DNA of 6,236 bases, taken from Bacillota bacterium. Lineage in GTDB: Bacteria; Bacillota; Clostridia; Christensenellales; SZUA-584. Position 1 is the first letter of the stretch. Every line of letters starts with the position of its first letter. A program made the translations under genes and the position numbers. Below the pieces are notes generated by a model. That model did not search any database and was not told the DNA's origin. It saw only the letters and a program-made list of their open reading frames with translations. The stretch spans positions 1-6,236 of the forward strand of contig JAEWQS010000179.1 in assembly GCA_023399095.1 (NCBI GenBank), written 5' to 3'. Below, piece after piece: positions 1 to 5,054 of the stretch.

Positions 1-65
1 GATCTTGTACTTTCTGGCAGCTATGCCGCCTCAGTCTTCGTCCGTTTTGCCCTTCACTGTTTAGC

Positions 66-106
66 GAGCGCTCAAATATACTATCAAACCTGCTTACTGT
101 TGTCAA
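66..106 (-). promoter_or_regulatory. Leftward sigma-A promoter with palindromic operator at its start site
   Basis: Read on the minus strand, there is a TTGACA -35 box (101-106), a 17-base spacer, and a TAGTAT -10 box (78-83) preceded by TGA, which is an extended -10. The predicted start is near 71. The perfect 8-base palindrome GAGCGCTC (66-73) lies over that start, inside a wider imperfect dyad TTTAGCG-AG-CGCTcAAA (60-76). A repressor there would block initiation, and TetR-type regulators often bind such sites (inference). The transcript leaves the window at base 1. No start codon is seen in the first 70 bases, so the gene it serves lies outside. A 6-bp hairpin (16-30) sits in the leader. 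Confidence 0.6.
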
Positions 107-338
107 CGCTTTTTATTATCGCTTTTATACAAAATATATTAAACTCTTAATGTGATGATAAACCGCGTTAAACACCACCAATAATAGATATTTCGTCAAT
201 GCCCTCCCGCGTTCAAATAAAGGGGTAAGGTATGGATTTTAGAAATGTAGATTATTTATTATATAATTGAAGATACAATCGCCTATACATATTATATTAA
301 CTAAATTAATATTTATATTAATAATATTAATATGGTTG
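107..338. other. AT-rich intergenic region with no clear gene
   Basis: This stretch lies between two divergent promoters and has no convincing gene. A 12-codon open frame (232-270, MDFRNVDYLLYN) has a good AAGGGG ribosome binding site 6 bases upstream, but no clear promoter of its own. Bases 305-333 hold repeated ATTAATA/TATTAAT units: an inverted pair at 305-311 and 316-322, and the palindrome ATATTAATAT at 324-333. These lie just upstream of the operon -35 box and could be an UP element or a regulator site (inference). A CACCACCAATAATA string at 173-186 recurs at 4523-4536. Confidence 0.5.
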
Positions 339-389
339 TTGACATTATTAATTTATTGTAGTATAAATAAAATATAAATCAATGAGGAG
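339..389 (+). promoter_or_regulatory. Sigma-A promoter and ribosome binding site of the DUF2089 operon
   Basis: A perfect -35 box TTGACA (339-344) is separated by 17 bases from TATAAA (362-367), which matches the -10 consensus at 5 of 6 positions. The predicted start is near 374, giving a leader of about 24 bases. A GAGGAG ribosome binding site (384-389) lies 8 bases before the ATG at 398. The AT repeats at 305-333 sit directly upstream of the -35 box. Confidence 0.8.
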
Positions 390-397
390 CTAAACAA

Positions 398-775
398 ATG
401 AAGCATAAAGCACCATCCGCCTGCCCCGTCTGCGGCGGCGCTTACGAAATCACTCGGCTCACATGCCAAAAATGCGAAAGCGAGCTCGGTGGTCATTTTA
501 CAGGATGTGATTTTTGCAACTTATCCAATGACGAAGAGCTTTTCGTCCTCACATTTTTAAAATGCCGCGGAAACATTAAAGATGTAGAGAAGGAACTAGG
601 GATTTCATATCCCACCGTGCGCAGCCGGCTGGACGCTGTCCTGGAACGACTGGGGCTCAAAAGCACTTCATCCTCCGATGAAATCAAAGACGCGCGCCGG
701 CAAATATTAAACAGACTGGAAATCGGCGAGATAAACGCCGACCAAGCTGCCGAGTTATTAAAAAATTTATTATAG
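398..775 (+). CDS. DUF2089 family protein: zinc ribbon, helix-turn-helix and SHOCT-like tail
   Basis: This is a 125-residue protein and the first gene of the operon. The N-terminus is a zinc ribbon with CPVC (C9, C12) and CQKC (C23, C26). A further CDFC pair (C37, C40) is an additional possible metal site. Residues about 46-87 form the DUF2089 helical region, including the helix-turn-helix stretch GNIKDVEKELGISYPTVRSR, whose sequence resembles sigma-70 region 4/LuxR-type DNA-binding helices. Residues about 97-125 (DARRQILNRLEIGEINADQA onward) are the short SHOCT-like two-helix module common at the C-terminus of this family. The likely role is a metal-binding transcription regulator of its own operon; that role is inferred, since the family has no well-defined function. 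The start is supported by the GAGGAG site 8 bases upstream. The next gene begins 18 bases after the stop and opens with a related SHOCT-like module. Confidence 0.88.
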   Translation: MKHKAPSACPVCGGAYEITRLTCQKCESELGGHFTGCDFCNLSNDEELFVLTFLKCRGNIKDVEKELGISYPTVRSRLDAVLERLGLKSTSSSDEIKDARRQILNRLEIGEINADQAAELLKNLL

Positions 776-793
776 AAAGTCGAGAAAACAAAA

Positions 794-1204
794 ATGAATG
801 AAGAAATTCTAAAGGTTTTGGAAATGGTTCGCGAAGGCAAGATATCGCCCGAAGACGGCGAAAAGCTGCTGTCCGCCATGGGAACCGAAGCACCCGTGAA
901 AAAAACAGGTAAGAAAAACTCCATGCTGCGTGTCCGTGTGGATGTCAAGGACCCTGACAAGAAGGAACAGGCCCGCGTGAACGTCAACGTGCCGCTGGCT
1001 CTCGCTAAAAAAGCAGTTGGTCTAATGTCTTTCATTCCCAAGGAAGCAAAGAAAGAGCTGGCTGATCAAGGCATTAACTTAGACGACATCAACTTAAAGG
1101 AGCTTATCGAGATGTTCGAAGACGGCGAAATTACCGAAGAGCTTGTCAACGTGGACACCGGCGATGACGTTCAAGGGGCAAAGGTGAGAGTCTATGTCGA
1201 CTAG
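794..1204 (+). CDS. SHOCT-like domain small protein (YvlB N-terminal-like)
   Basis: This is a 136-residue protein. Residues 1-30 (EILKVLEMVREGKISPEDGE, then KLLSAMG) are the SHOCT-like helical hairpin found at the N-terminus of YvlB/DUF4097-type proteins and at the C-terminus of DUF2089 proteins. A lysine-rich linker (about 34-44) follows. Residues about 45-136 form a conserved tail: LRVRVDV and RVNVNVPLALAKKAVGL strands and helix, an acidic helical part (LKELIEMFEDGEI), and a closing LVNVD...AKVRVYVD strand pair. There is no signal peptide or membrane segment. It is probably cytoplasmic and may be a partner of the preceding regulator or of the membrane protein encoded downstream (inference). 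The ribosome binding site is weak (GAG near 782-784), so it may depend on coupling to the first gene. The last 11 bases overlap the start of the next gene. Confidence 0.82.
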   Translation: MNEEILKVLEMVREGKISPEDGEKLLSAMGTEAPVKKTGKKNSMLRVRVDVKDPDKKEQARVNVNVPLALAKKAVGLMSFIPKEAKKELADQGINLDDINLKELIEMFEDGEITEELVNVDTGDDVQGAKVRVYVD

Positions 1205-1469
1205 AAAGAACAGCCTTGTGATCGCCACCGTGCGCATCGGCTTCTTTCCGATCGTCGCGATATTCCCCTTCAGATGTTTAGCCGAAGTGATCGAAGGATT
1301 GTCCGATTTTCTGTCTCTGTTTCAATTCACCAGCCAAAAAGTCCAATCAGCCATGTCATTCCTTGAACATCTTATCGCGCAAATCAAGGAGTACGGCCCT
1401 TTGGATCTGGTTGATGTGGATGTCCAGTCTCCCGAAGCGAACGTCAGAGTCAGATTGCTGTTGAGGTAA
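1194..1469 (+). CDS. Small protein resembling the C-terminal part of the preceding SHOCT-like protein
   Basis: This is a 91-residue protein. Its ATG lies inside the previous gene (11-base overlap), with AAGGTGAG (1181-1188) 5 bases upstream, a layout typical of translational coupling. No named family was recognised. Its C-terminus (LEHLIAQIKEYG, then LVDVDVQSPEANVRVRLLLR) aligns by eye with the end of the upstream protein (LKELIEMFEDGEI, then LVNVD...AKVRVYVD). The segment PFRCLAEVIEGLSDFLS also resembles PLALAKKAVGLMSFIPK there. It therefore looks like a paralog that lacks the N-terminal SHOCT-like module. Residues 8-30 are hydrophobic, but by analogy are more likely buried strands than a membrane span. 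The stop is followed after 5 bases by the next gene. The function is unknown. Confidence 0.72.
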   Translation: MSTRKNSLVIATVRIGFFPIVAIFPFRCLAEVIEGLSDFLSLFQFTSQKVQSAMSFLEHLIAQIKEYGPLDLVDVDVQSPEANVRVRLLLR

Positions 1470-1474
1470 TAAAC

Positions 1475-1840
1475 ATGAAATTTTTAATACGATATTCAAC
1501 CAAAGCTGTGCTTTACTTTTTCATACTGCTGGGCGCATGGGCGATCGGCCTGCTGCCCGGCACAGCGTTGACGGCGCTTTGGGCTGCACTCATGCTGGCG
1601 CTTGTCAACATGGTGCTCCGCCCGATATTTGTGGCTATTGCGCTGCCATTTAACATTATCACGTTTGGTATCGCAAGCGTTTTTGCGAATCTGCTATCCC
1701 TCGTAATTGCAAACGCCATTATTGGCGGGCCTATCACCGCAGGATTCTGGGCAATGCTGCTTGTCGCTCTGATCGTTATGCTAGCCGACGATGCCGTAAG
1801 AGCGATGCGGGCGGCGGCAAAATCCAAAACAATCGACTAA
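1475..1840 (+). CDS. YvlD/phage-holin-superfamily-IV-like membrane protein
   Basis: This is a 121-residue, very hydrophobic protein with four predicted membrane segments, at about residues 10-30, 32-50, 52-76 and 87-106. A central LVNMVLRPIFVAIALPFNII stretch is typical of the YvlD / mycobacterial four-TM holin-like family: an N-(x)-hydrophobic-(R/K)PI pattern, then LP and ITFG. A short charged tail (RAMRAAAKSKTID) follows. Despite the family name, chromosomal members are not lytic holins; Bacillus subtilis yvlD sits in an envelope-stress-associated yvlABCD cluster beside a SHOCT-containing gene (established knowledge), as this gene does here. GAGG (1463-1466), overlapping the end of the preceding gene, is its ribosome binding site 8 bases before the ATG. 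It probably acts in the cytoplasmic membrane, with the upstream small proteins as partners (inference). Confidence 0.86.
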   Translation: MKFLIRYSTKAVLYFFILLGAWAIGLLPGTALTALWAALMLALVNMVLRPIFVAIALPFNIITFGIASVFANLLSLVIANAIIGGPITAGFWAMLLVALIVMLADDAVRAMRAAAKSKTID

Positions 1841-1872
1841 TATCTTAAAAACATTAAAGGACATAAGCAATC

Positions 1873-3171
1873 ATGATACATCAAACCATATTTAGAAAAG
1901 ATTTCACTTTAATGGTGATCGGTCAAATCATATCTTTGTTCGGCAACGCCATATTGCGCTTTGCCTTGCCGCTCTATCTGCTTAACCAAACACATTCTGC
2001 AGCACTGTTTGGCATCGTATCTGCGTGTTCGTTCCTCCCCATGATCATCCTGTCACCCGTAGGCGGCATCATCGCAGACAGAGTCAATAAGCGCAACATC
2101 ATGGTCATTTTGGATTTCAGTACAGCCGCGCTTGTTTTGATTTTCACATTACTCATGGGCAGCGTTGATCTTGTGCTTCTGATTATTGTCACCCTGATGG
2201 TTCTTTACGGAATTCAGGGCACATATCAACCCACCGTGCAAGCCAGTATTCCTTCGCTTATCGCATCCGACAAACTCATGCCTGCAAACGCTGTGATCAA
2301 TTTGGTCAGCTCTCTCGCTGGCCTAATAGGCCCAGTTATTGGCGGTGCTTTATTTGCCTTTTGGGGAATCACCCCAGTATTATACGTGAGCATTGCAAGT
2401 TTTCTTTTTTCCGCCATTCTAGAAATTTTCATTCACATTCCTTTTGAAAAAAAGAAAGCTAACGGAAGCTTTTTGTCCATCGCCTTCAACGACATAAAAG
2501 AAAGCATGGACTTTATTCGAAATAAAAAACCGATAATCGGAAAAGCCACCCTTATTATCGCAGCCATCAATCTGTTCTTCTCCTCCATAATCATTATCGG
2601 CCTGCCCATAGTCATTACACAGCTGCTTGATTTCAACGAGACTCTTGCCAACCAGTTATATGGCTATTGTCAAGGCGCTCTGGCTGGAGGCGGTTTGCTG
2701 GGTGGTGTGCTGGCGGGTATCTTATCTAAAAAATTCAATATCAGAAGAAGCCACCGGCTTCTGTACATCTGTTCGCTTTTGCTGATACCGATAAGCCTCG
2801 CGCTCGCGCTGCAATTGCCCGCCATGCTTACCTACTATATTTTACTGGTCTGCTGTTTTATAACCATGTCTGCGTCATCCATTTTTACAATTGAGATGAT
2901 ATCTTTTCTACAGTTAATCACACCGTCTGATTTGATTGGCAAAGTGATGGCGCTTGTTATGTGTCTGTGCATGTGCGCACATCCGCTGGGACAGTTGATG
3001 TATGGTGGGCTATTTGAAGCCATTCCGGAAAAAGCCTATTTATTCTTCTTGGGCGCCGCCCTTATTTCCGGCATTGTTTCTATGCTCTCAAAAGCATCGT
3101 TTAGCCGCCTCGAGCGTGAAGCACCCGAAATAGAAAATGTGGATTATTTATTGAAGGAAAAATGCGTATAA
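1873..3171 (+). CDS. MFS transporter, drug/macrolide-efflux type
   Basis: This is a 432-residue major facilitator protein with about 12 membrane segments, close to the usual length for MFS_3/DHA-type exporters. The loop between helices 2 and 3 carries the MFS signature (GGIIADRVNKRNIMVILD, about residues 64-81). The following LYGIQGTYQPTVQASIPSLI with the later LIGPVIGGALF is characteristic of the MefA/EntS-like branch. A hydrophilic central loop (about 193-220, FEKKKANGSFLSIAFNDIKE) separates the two halves. It probably exports a hydrophobic compound using the proton gradient; the substrate cannot be read from the sequence. AAAGGA (1856-1861) lies 11 bases before the ATG. The gap to the previous gene is 32 bases with no terminator, so it is probably the last gene of the operon. 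The C-terminus (EIENVDYLLKEKCV) is cytoplasmic and acidic. Confidence 0.88.
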   Translation: MIHQTIFRKDFTLMVIGQIISLFGNAILRFALPLYLLNQTHSAALFGIVSACSFLPMIILSPVGGIIADRVNKRNIMVILDFSTAALVLIFTLLMGSVDLVLLIIVTLMVLYGIQGTYQPTVQASIPSLIASDKLMPANAVINLVSSLAGLIGPVIGGALFAFWGITPVLYVSIASFLFSAILEIFIHIPFEKKKANGSFLSIAFNDIKESMDFIRNKKPIIGKATLIIAAINLFFSSIIIIGLPIVITQLLDFNETLANQLYGYCQGALAGGGLLGGVLAGILSKKFNIRRSHRLLYICSLLLIPISLALALQLPAMLTYYILLVCCFITMSASSIFTIEMISFLQLITPSDLIGKVMALVMCLCMCAHPLGQLMYGGLFEAIPEKAYLFFLGAALISGIVSMLSKASFSRLEREAPEIENVDYLLKEKCV

Positions 3172-3190
3172 AGGAAATCAACAAAACACA

Positions 3191-3212
3191 AAGAGCGGGA
3201 ACCCCCGCTCTT
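3191..3212. terminator. Hairpin terminator closing the DUF2089-MFS operon
   Basis: The hairpin has a perfect 9-bp stem, AAGAGCGGG / CCCGCTCTT, with an AACC loop, 20 bases after the transporter stop. On the plus strand the T-tract is poor (TTCATG, then ATCTTTTATG). On the minus strand the stem is followed by the U-rich TGTGTTTTGTT. It may therefore also act as a back-up terminator for the convergent rsmA gene. Confidence 0.7.
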
Positions 3213-3263
3213 CATGCTGTGTATCTTTTATGCAAAAAGCCTTCAAGCCTTTACGCCTATTGT

Positions 3264-3313
3264 CTGTTTTTTAACCAATTTGGCGGTCAGCCATTATATT
3301 ATATAAAAAACAG
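3264..3313. repeat. 10-bp perfect inverted repeat in the convergent intergenic region
   Basis: The arms CTGTTTTTTA (3264-3273) and TAAAAAACAG (3304-3313) are exact reverse complements 30 bases apart. They are AT-rich, and no function can be assigned. The pair lies between the two terminators that separate the converging transporter and rsmA genes. Confidence 0.4.
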
Positions 3314-3349
3314 CGAGTATAGAGTTTATTTTTTCACAATCTATGACAG

Positions 3350-3378
3350 AAAAAAATCGCAAACTTGCAACTTTGCGA
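3350..3378 (-). terminator. rsmA: Intrinsic terminator of rsmA
   Basis: On the minus strand a perfect 7-bp stem, TCGCAAA / TTTGCGA, with an 8-base loop is followed directly by seven T residues (bases 3350-3356 read as A on the plus strand). It lies 30 bases beyond the rsmA stop, as expected for a rho-independent terminator. Confidence 0.85.
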
Positions 3379-3407
3379 ACCTCAACTCTCACCCATATTT
3401 GTTTATT

Positions 3408-4301
3408 CTACATATAATCCTTTTCTCCTGCCAGTTTTGAAAATAAATCCGCATCTTTTTTTAGAGTGCGCGCAATTTTCTCAAAATCTTTGACGCTTAA
3501 TATTTCCGCTCTTGCGTTTTCATCGATTCCCGCTTCCCGAAGCACGTCCGCAGCCGTCTCGGCCGAAAGGCCAAAGCTCTGACGCAAATTGCTTTTCACC
3601 GTTTTTCGGCGCATGGCAAACAAACCTTTTACCGTTTTCAGGTAGGCATCCTCTTCTTCACCACCGGACTTTCTTTTCACTGTCAGCTGCACCATCGCCG
3701 ACGACACGTCTGGCTTTGGATAAAAGCAGCCCGCAGATACATTAAACAGCAGCCTAGGCTCTGCGAAATAGCCAACCGCCGCGCTGATTGCGCCATAATC
3801 TCGACTGCCCGGCTTTGCACATAGCCTCTCGGCAACCTCTTTTTGTACCATAACGGTGATGGAAACGATGTTCATTTTTGCTTCCAAGAGCTTCATTATA
3901 CACGGGGATGTAATATAATATGGTAAATTGGCTGCCACATATATTTCTGCACCCTCAAAAAAACCGTCTAAATCTTTAATGAGATCAGCCTTTAAAAAGT
4001 CCTGATGATACAGATGAAAATTCGGCTCCTGTGCAAACATATCACGCAGCGCCGCAGACAACCCTGCGTCAATTTCGTAAGCCACAACAGCCGACGCGCG
4101 ACCGAGCAGACGGCTTGTGAGCGCGCCCATACCGGGCCCAATCTCCAGCGCGCATGCGCCGTTTGGCACTGCCGCTTCAGCAATATGATCGGCAATGTTA
4201 CCGTCAATCAAAAAATTTTGGCCGAAACGTTTTAAAGGCGCTACCTGATACTTTTCCATAAGCGCTTTTAGCACCTTCGGCGATGTGATATTATCATTCA
4301 T
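3408..4301 (-). CDS. rsmA: 16S rRNA (adenine1518/1519-N6)-dimethyltransferase RsmA/KsgA
   Basis: This is a 297-residue, complete enzyme, close to the usual 270-295. It transfers four methyl groups from S-adenosylmethionine to two adjacent adenines in the 3'-terminal hairpin of 16S rRNA, a late step in small-subunit assembly. Visible motifs are FGQNFL (26-31), the SAM-binding EIGPGMGALT (53-62), the acidic ribose-binding YEID (75-78), the QDFLKAD region (100-106), and the catalytic NLPYYI (125-130), followed by the MVQKEVAERL helix. The C-terminal helical domain carries the family FAMRRKTVKSNL stretch. The start matches the family N-terminus (MN-D-I-(S/T)P...), yet no Shine-Dalgarno sequence precedes it; see the promoter entry. 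The gene stands alone here, without the rnmV or other partners often next to it. The family includes Erm resistance methyltransferases, but length and motifs favour RsmA. Confidence 0.96.
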   Translation of the reverse strand: MNDNITSPKVLKALMEKYQVAPLKRFGQNFLIDGNIADHIAEAAVPNGACALEIGPGMGALTSRLLGRASAVVAYEIDAGLSAALRDMFAQEPNFHLYHQDFLKADLIKDLDGFFEGAEIYVAANLPYYITSPCIMKLLEAKMNIVSITVMVQKEVAERLCAKPGSRDYGAISAAVGYFAEPRLLFNVSAGCFYPKPDVSSAMVQLTVKRKSGGEEEDAYLKTVKGLFAMRRKTVKSNLRQSFGLSAETAADVLREAGIDENARAEILSVKDFEKIARTLKKDADLFSKLAGEKDYM

Positions 4302-4307
4302 TTTACG

Positions 4308-4316
4308 AGTATATCA
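4308..4316 (-). promoter_or_regulatory. Extended -10 promoter of rsmA, predicting a leaderless mRNA
   Basis: On the minus strand TGATATACT is an extended -10 element: TGA at 4314-4316 and TATACT at 4308-4313, which matches consensus at 5 of 6 positions. The -35 region is poor. Counting 7 bases on, the start falls on the run of A at 4304-4301, that is, at or within 3 bases of the A of the rsmA ATG. No Shine-Dalgarno sequence exists between this box and the start codon. A more distant promoter cannot be excluded. Confidence 0.55.
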
Positions 4317-4363
4317 CACTTTTCAGGCATGGAATAGGGATTCGCCATACACCACCATTTTTC

Positions 4364-4376
4364 ATGTTTAAAACAT
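4364..4376. repeat. Short palindrome ATGTTT-A-AAACAT
   Basis: This is a perfect 6-bp inverted repeat around a central A, between the rsmA start and the rightward consensus promoter. It has the size of a regulator half-site pair. It is AT-rich and could be chance; no regulator is suggested. Confidence 0.3.
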
Positions 4377-4455
4377 CTATTATGCTTCTTTTTCGCCTAA
4401 TAATGAAGGATGGTTTACAAATCATAATTTTTTATTACTAAGTTGTTACAAATGT

Positions 4456-4484
4456 TTGACAAGATGGTTCCGATGGTGTATAAT
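4456..4484 (+). promoter_or_regulatory. Perfect-consensus sigma-A promoter without a gene
   Basis: The boxes TTGACA (4456-4461) and TATAAT (4479-4484) are both exact consensus with the ideal 17-base spacing. TTGTTACAA (4443-4451), just upstream, together with TTTGACAA forms an imperfect dyad over the -35 box. The start is expected near 4491. No ribosome binding site or credible open frame follows, so the product is probably an RNA. Confidence 0.82.
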
Positions 4485-4490
4485 GAATTC

Positions 4491-4588
4491 GTGGTTAAGA
4501 CAACCACCCAAAACAGCACCACCACCACCAATAATAATATACTATGTCAAAAGCCTTTGCGGTTCGCTGCGAAGGCTTTTGACTTATA
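4491..4588 (+). ncRNA. Candidate small RNA driven by the consensus promoter
   Basis: The predicted transcript begins with a perfect 6-bp hairpin (GTGGTT, AAGAC loop, AACCAC, 4491-4507). It continues as an apparently single-stranded stretch with an ACC repeat (CACCACCACCACC) and an AAT repeat, and ends in the strong 12-bp hairpin at 4546-4583. That gives roughly 95 nt with a 5' stem, an open C-rich middle and a terminator stem, the usual build of a trans-acting bacterial small RNA. The only open frame is 12 codons (4544-4582, MSKAFAVRCEGF). It lacks a ribosome binding site and lies entirely within the hairpin, so it is probably not translated. No known RNA family was recognised. If termination fails, the transcript would run antisense into the riboswitch-controlled gene at 4664-4939. 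Confidence 0.45.
4546..4583. terminator. Long hairpin, probable bidirectional terminator
   Basis: The 12-bp stem GTCAAAAGCCTT (4546-4557) / AAGGCTTTTGAC (4572-4583) has a 14-base loop. The A-run on the left arm and T-run on the right arm (AAAAGCC...GGCTTTT) give the usual look of a terminator readable from both strands. The T-run is cut short by GAC, so its efficiency is uncertain. On the minus strand it lies downstream of the 91-residue gene as a second stop. Confidence 0.6.
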
Positions 4589-4596
4589 AGCGCAGC

Positions 4597-4643
4597 AAAA
4601 CAACGGCTCTTGTCTTCTTACAGCTTATCCATTCGAGCCGTTG
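4597..4643 (-). terminator. Terminator of the riboswitch-controlled gene
   Basis: On the minus strand the arms CAACGGCTC (4643-4635) and GAGCCGTTG (4609-4601) form a perfect 9-bp stem, followed by TTTT (4600-4597). The 25-base loop is longer than usual, which lowers confidence. It starts 20 bases after the stop of the 91-residue gene. Confidence 0.55.
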
Positions 4644-4663
4644 CATTAAAGTCGGATATATTT

Positions 4664-4939
4664 TTACTTTGTCGGTAAATCTGTCTGCCTGGGATCGCGA
4701 AACTTCTCGCCCACTTCTGATGGGTTGAGTCTTTTACGTATTTCCGGCAGCTGCTTGGCTTCGCGTGTGAACTTAATCGCATAGGAAGCTTCGTCCTTTG
4801 CATTGTTGCCGATTTCCGTATCTTCCGTGTTCTCCAAGGCAACAGGTTTGGATTTCTGTATTTCTTCGCTGTACTTGTTCATCTCATACAGCCTGTTGGT
4901 AACCGGCTGCGATCGAATCAGATCATATAAATTATCCAT
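4664..4939 (-). CDS. Small charged protein of unknown function under c-di-GMP riboswitch control
   Basis: This is a 91-residue, soluble, highly charged protein with no cysteine, signal peptide or membrane segment. The start is firm: an ideal AAAGGAGG (4948-4955) lies 8 bases before the ATG. No family was recognised. The N-terminal 30 residues (MDNLYDLIRSQPVTNRLYEM onward) look helical, the middle (about 34-50) is acidic and probably flexible, and the C-terminal part (AIKFTREAKQLPEIRKRLNP) is basic and helical. The pattern 'IKFTREAKQL' faintly recalls the 'S-x-x-AK-x-L' stretch of FlgM-type anti-sigma factors, which are of similar size; this is only a weak resemblance. It is the only gene in a unit with its own promoter, a 250-base leader carrying a GEMM-I riboswitch, and its own terminator. 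Its product is therefore probably tuned to c-di-GMP and to the motile/sessile switch (inference). Confidence 0.8.
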   Translation of the reverse strand: MDNLYDLIRSQPVTNRLYEMNKYSEEIQKSKPVALENTEDTEIGNNAKDEASYAIKFTREAKQLPEIRKRLNPSEVGEKFRDPRQTDLPTK

Positions 4940-5008
4940 ACCCTATTCCTCCTTTCACCCCAGTTTTTAAGACCCTGGCTGATAACCTCACATCATTTAT
5001 CTATATCA

Positions 5009-5037
5009 ATAAAAATATCCTTACAGCAGCAAGGACA
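5009..5037 (-). terminator. Expression-platform terminator hairpin of the riboswitch
   Basis: On the minus strand TGTCCTT / AAGGATA form a 7-bp stem (one G-U pair) with an 8-base loop GCTGCTGT, followed by TTTTTAT. It lies about 20 bases after the aptamer and 70 bases before the start codon, the place of a transcription-attenuation switch. The stem is modest in strength, which suits a switch that must be disrupted. The loop and closing base (GCTGCTGTA, 5022-5030) are fully complementary to aptamer bases 5079-5087, a candidate antiterminator pairing. Confidence 0.6.
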
Positions 5038-5054
5038 GCAAGTTGTCTATAAGA

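Noticed and set aside
16..71. A second riboswitch in the leftward leader
   Set aside because: The leader has a GGGCAAAACGGACGAAG stretch that loosely recalls the GEMM core, but it lacks the GAAA tetraloop stem and the ACGCAAAGCC signature.
232..270. 12-codon frame MDFRNVDYLLYN as a leader peptide
   Set aside because: It has a good ribosome binding site but no promoter could be seen ahead of it, and the operon promoter lies downstream. Kept only as a note in the intergenic entry.
493..1041. 182-codon open frame on the minus strand
   Set aside because: It lies opposite two well-supported plus-strand genes, is serine/threonine/phenylalanine-rich in the way of antisense frames, and has no supporting start signals.
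1475..1840. Prophage holin gene
   Set aside because: The family name contains 'holin', but no other phage genes are present and the neighbours match the chromosomal YvlB/YvlD arrangement.
3162..3440. Open frame of 92 codons on the plus strand after the transporter
   Set aside because: It overlaps the transporter end and the rsmA end, spans two terminator hairpins, has no family resemblance and reads like translated AT-rich spacer.
4544..4582. 12-codon frame MSKAFAVRCEGF as a possible peptide gene
   Set aside because: There is no ribosome binding site and the frame sits wholly within the arms and loop of a terminator-like hairpin; the reading frame is probably incidental.
4456..4728. 90-codon plus-strand frame beginning inside the consensus promoter
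   Set aside because: Its start codon is the -35 box itself, upstream of the transcription start. It has no ribosome binding site and crosses two hairpins.
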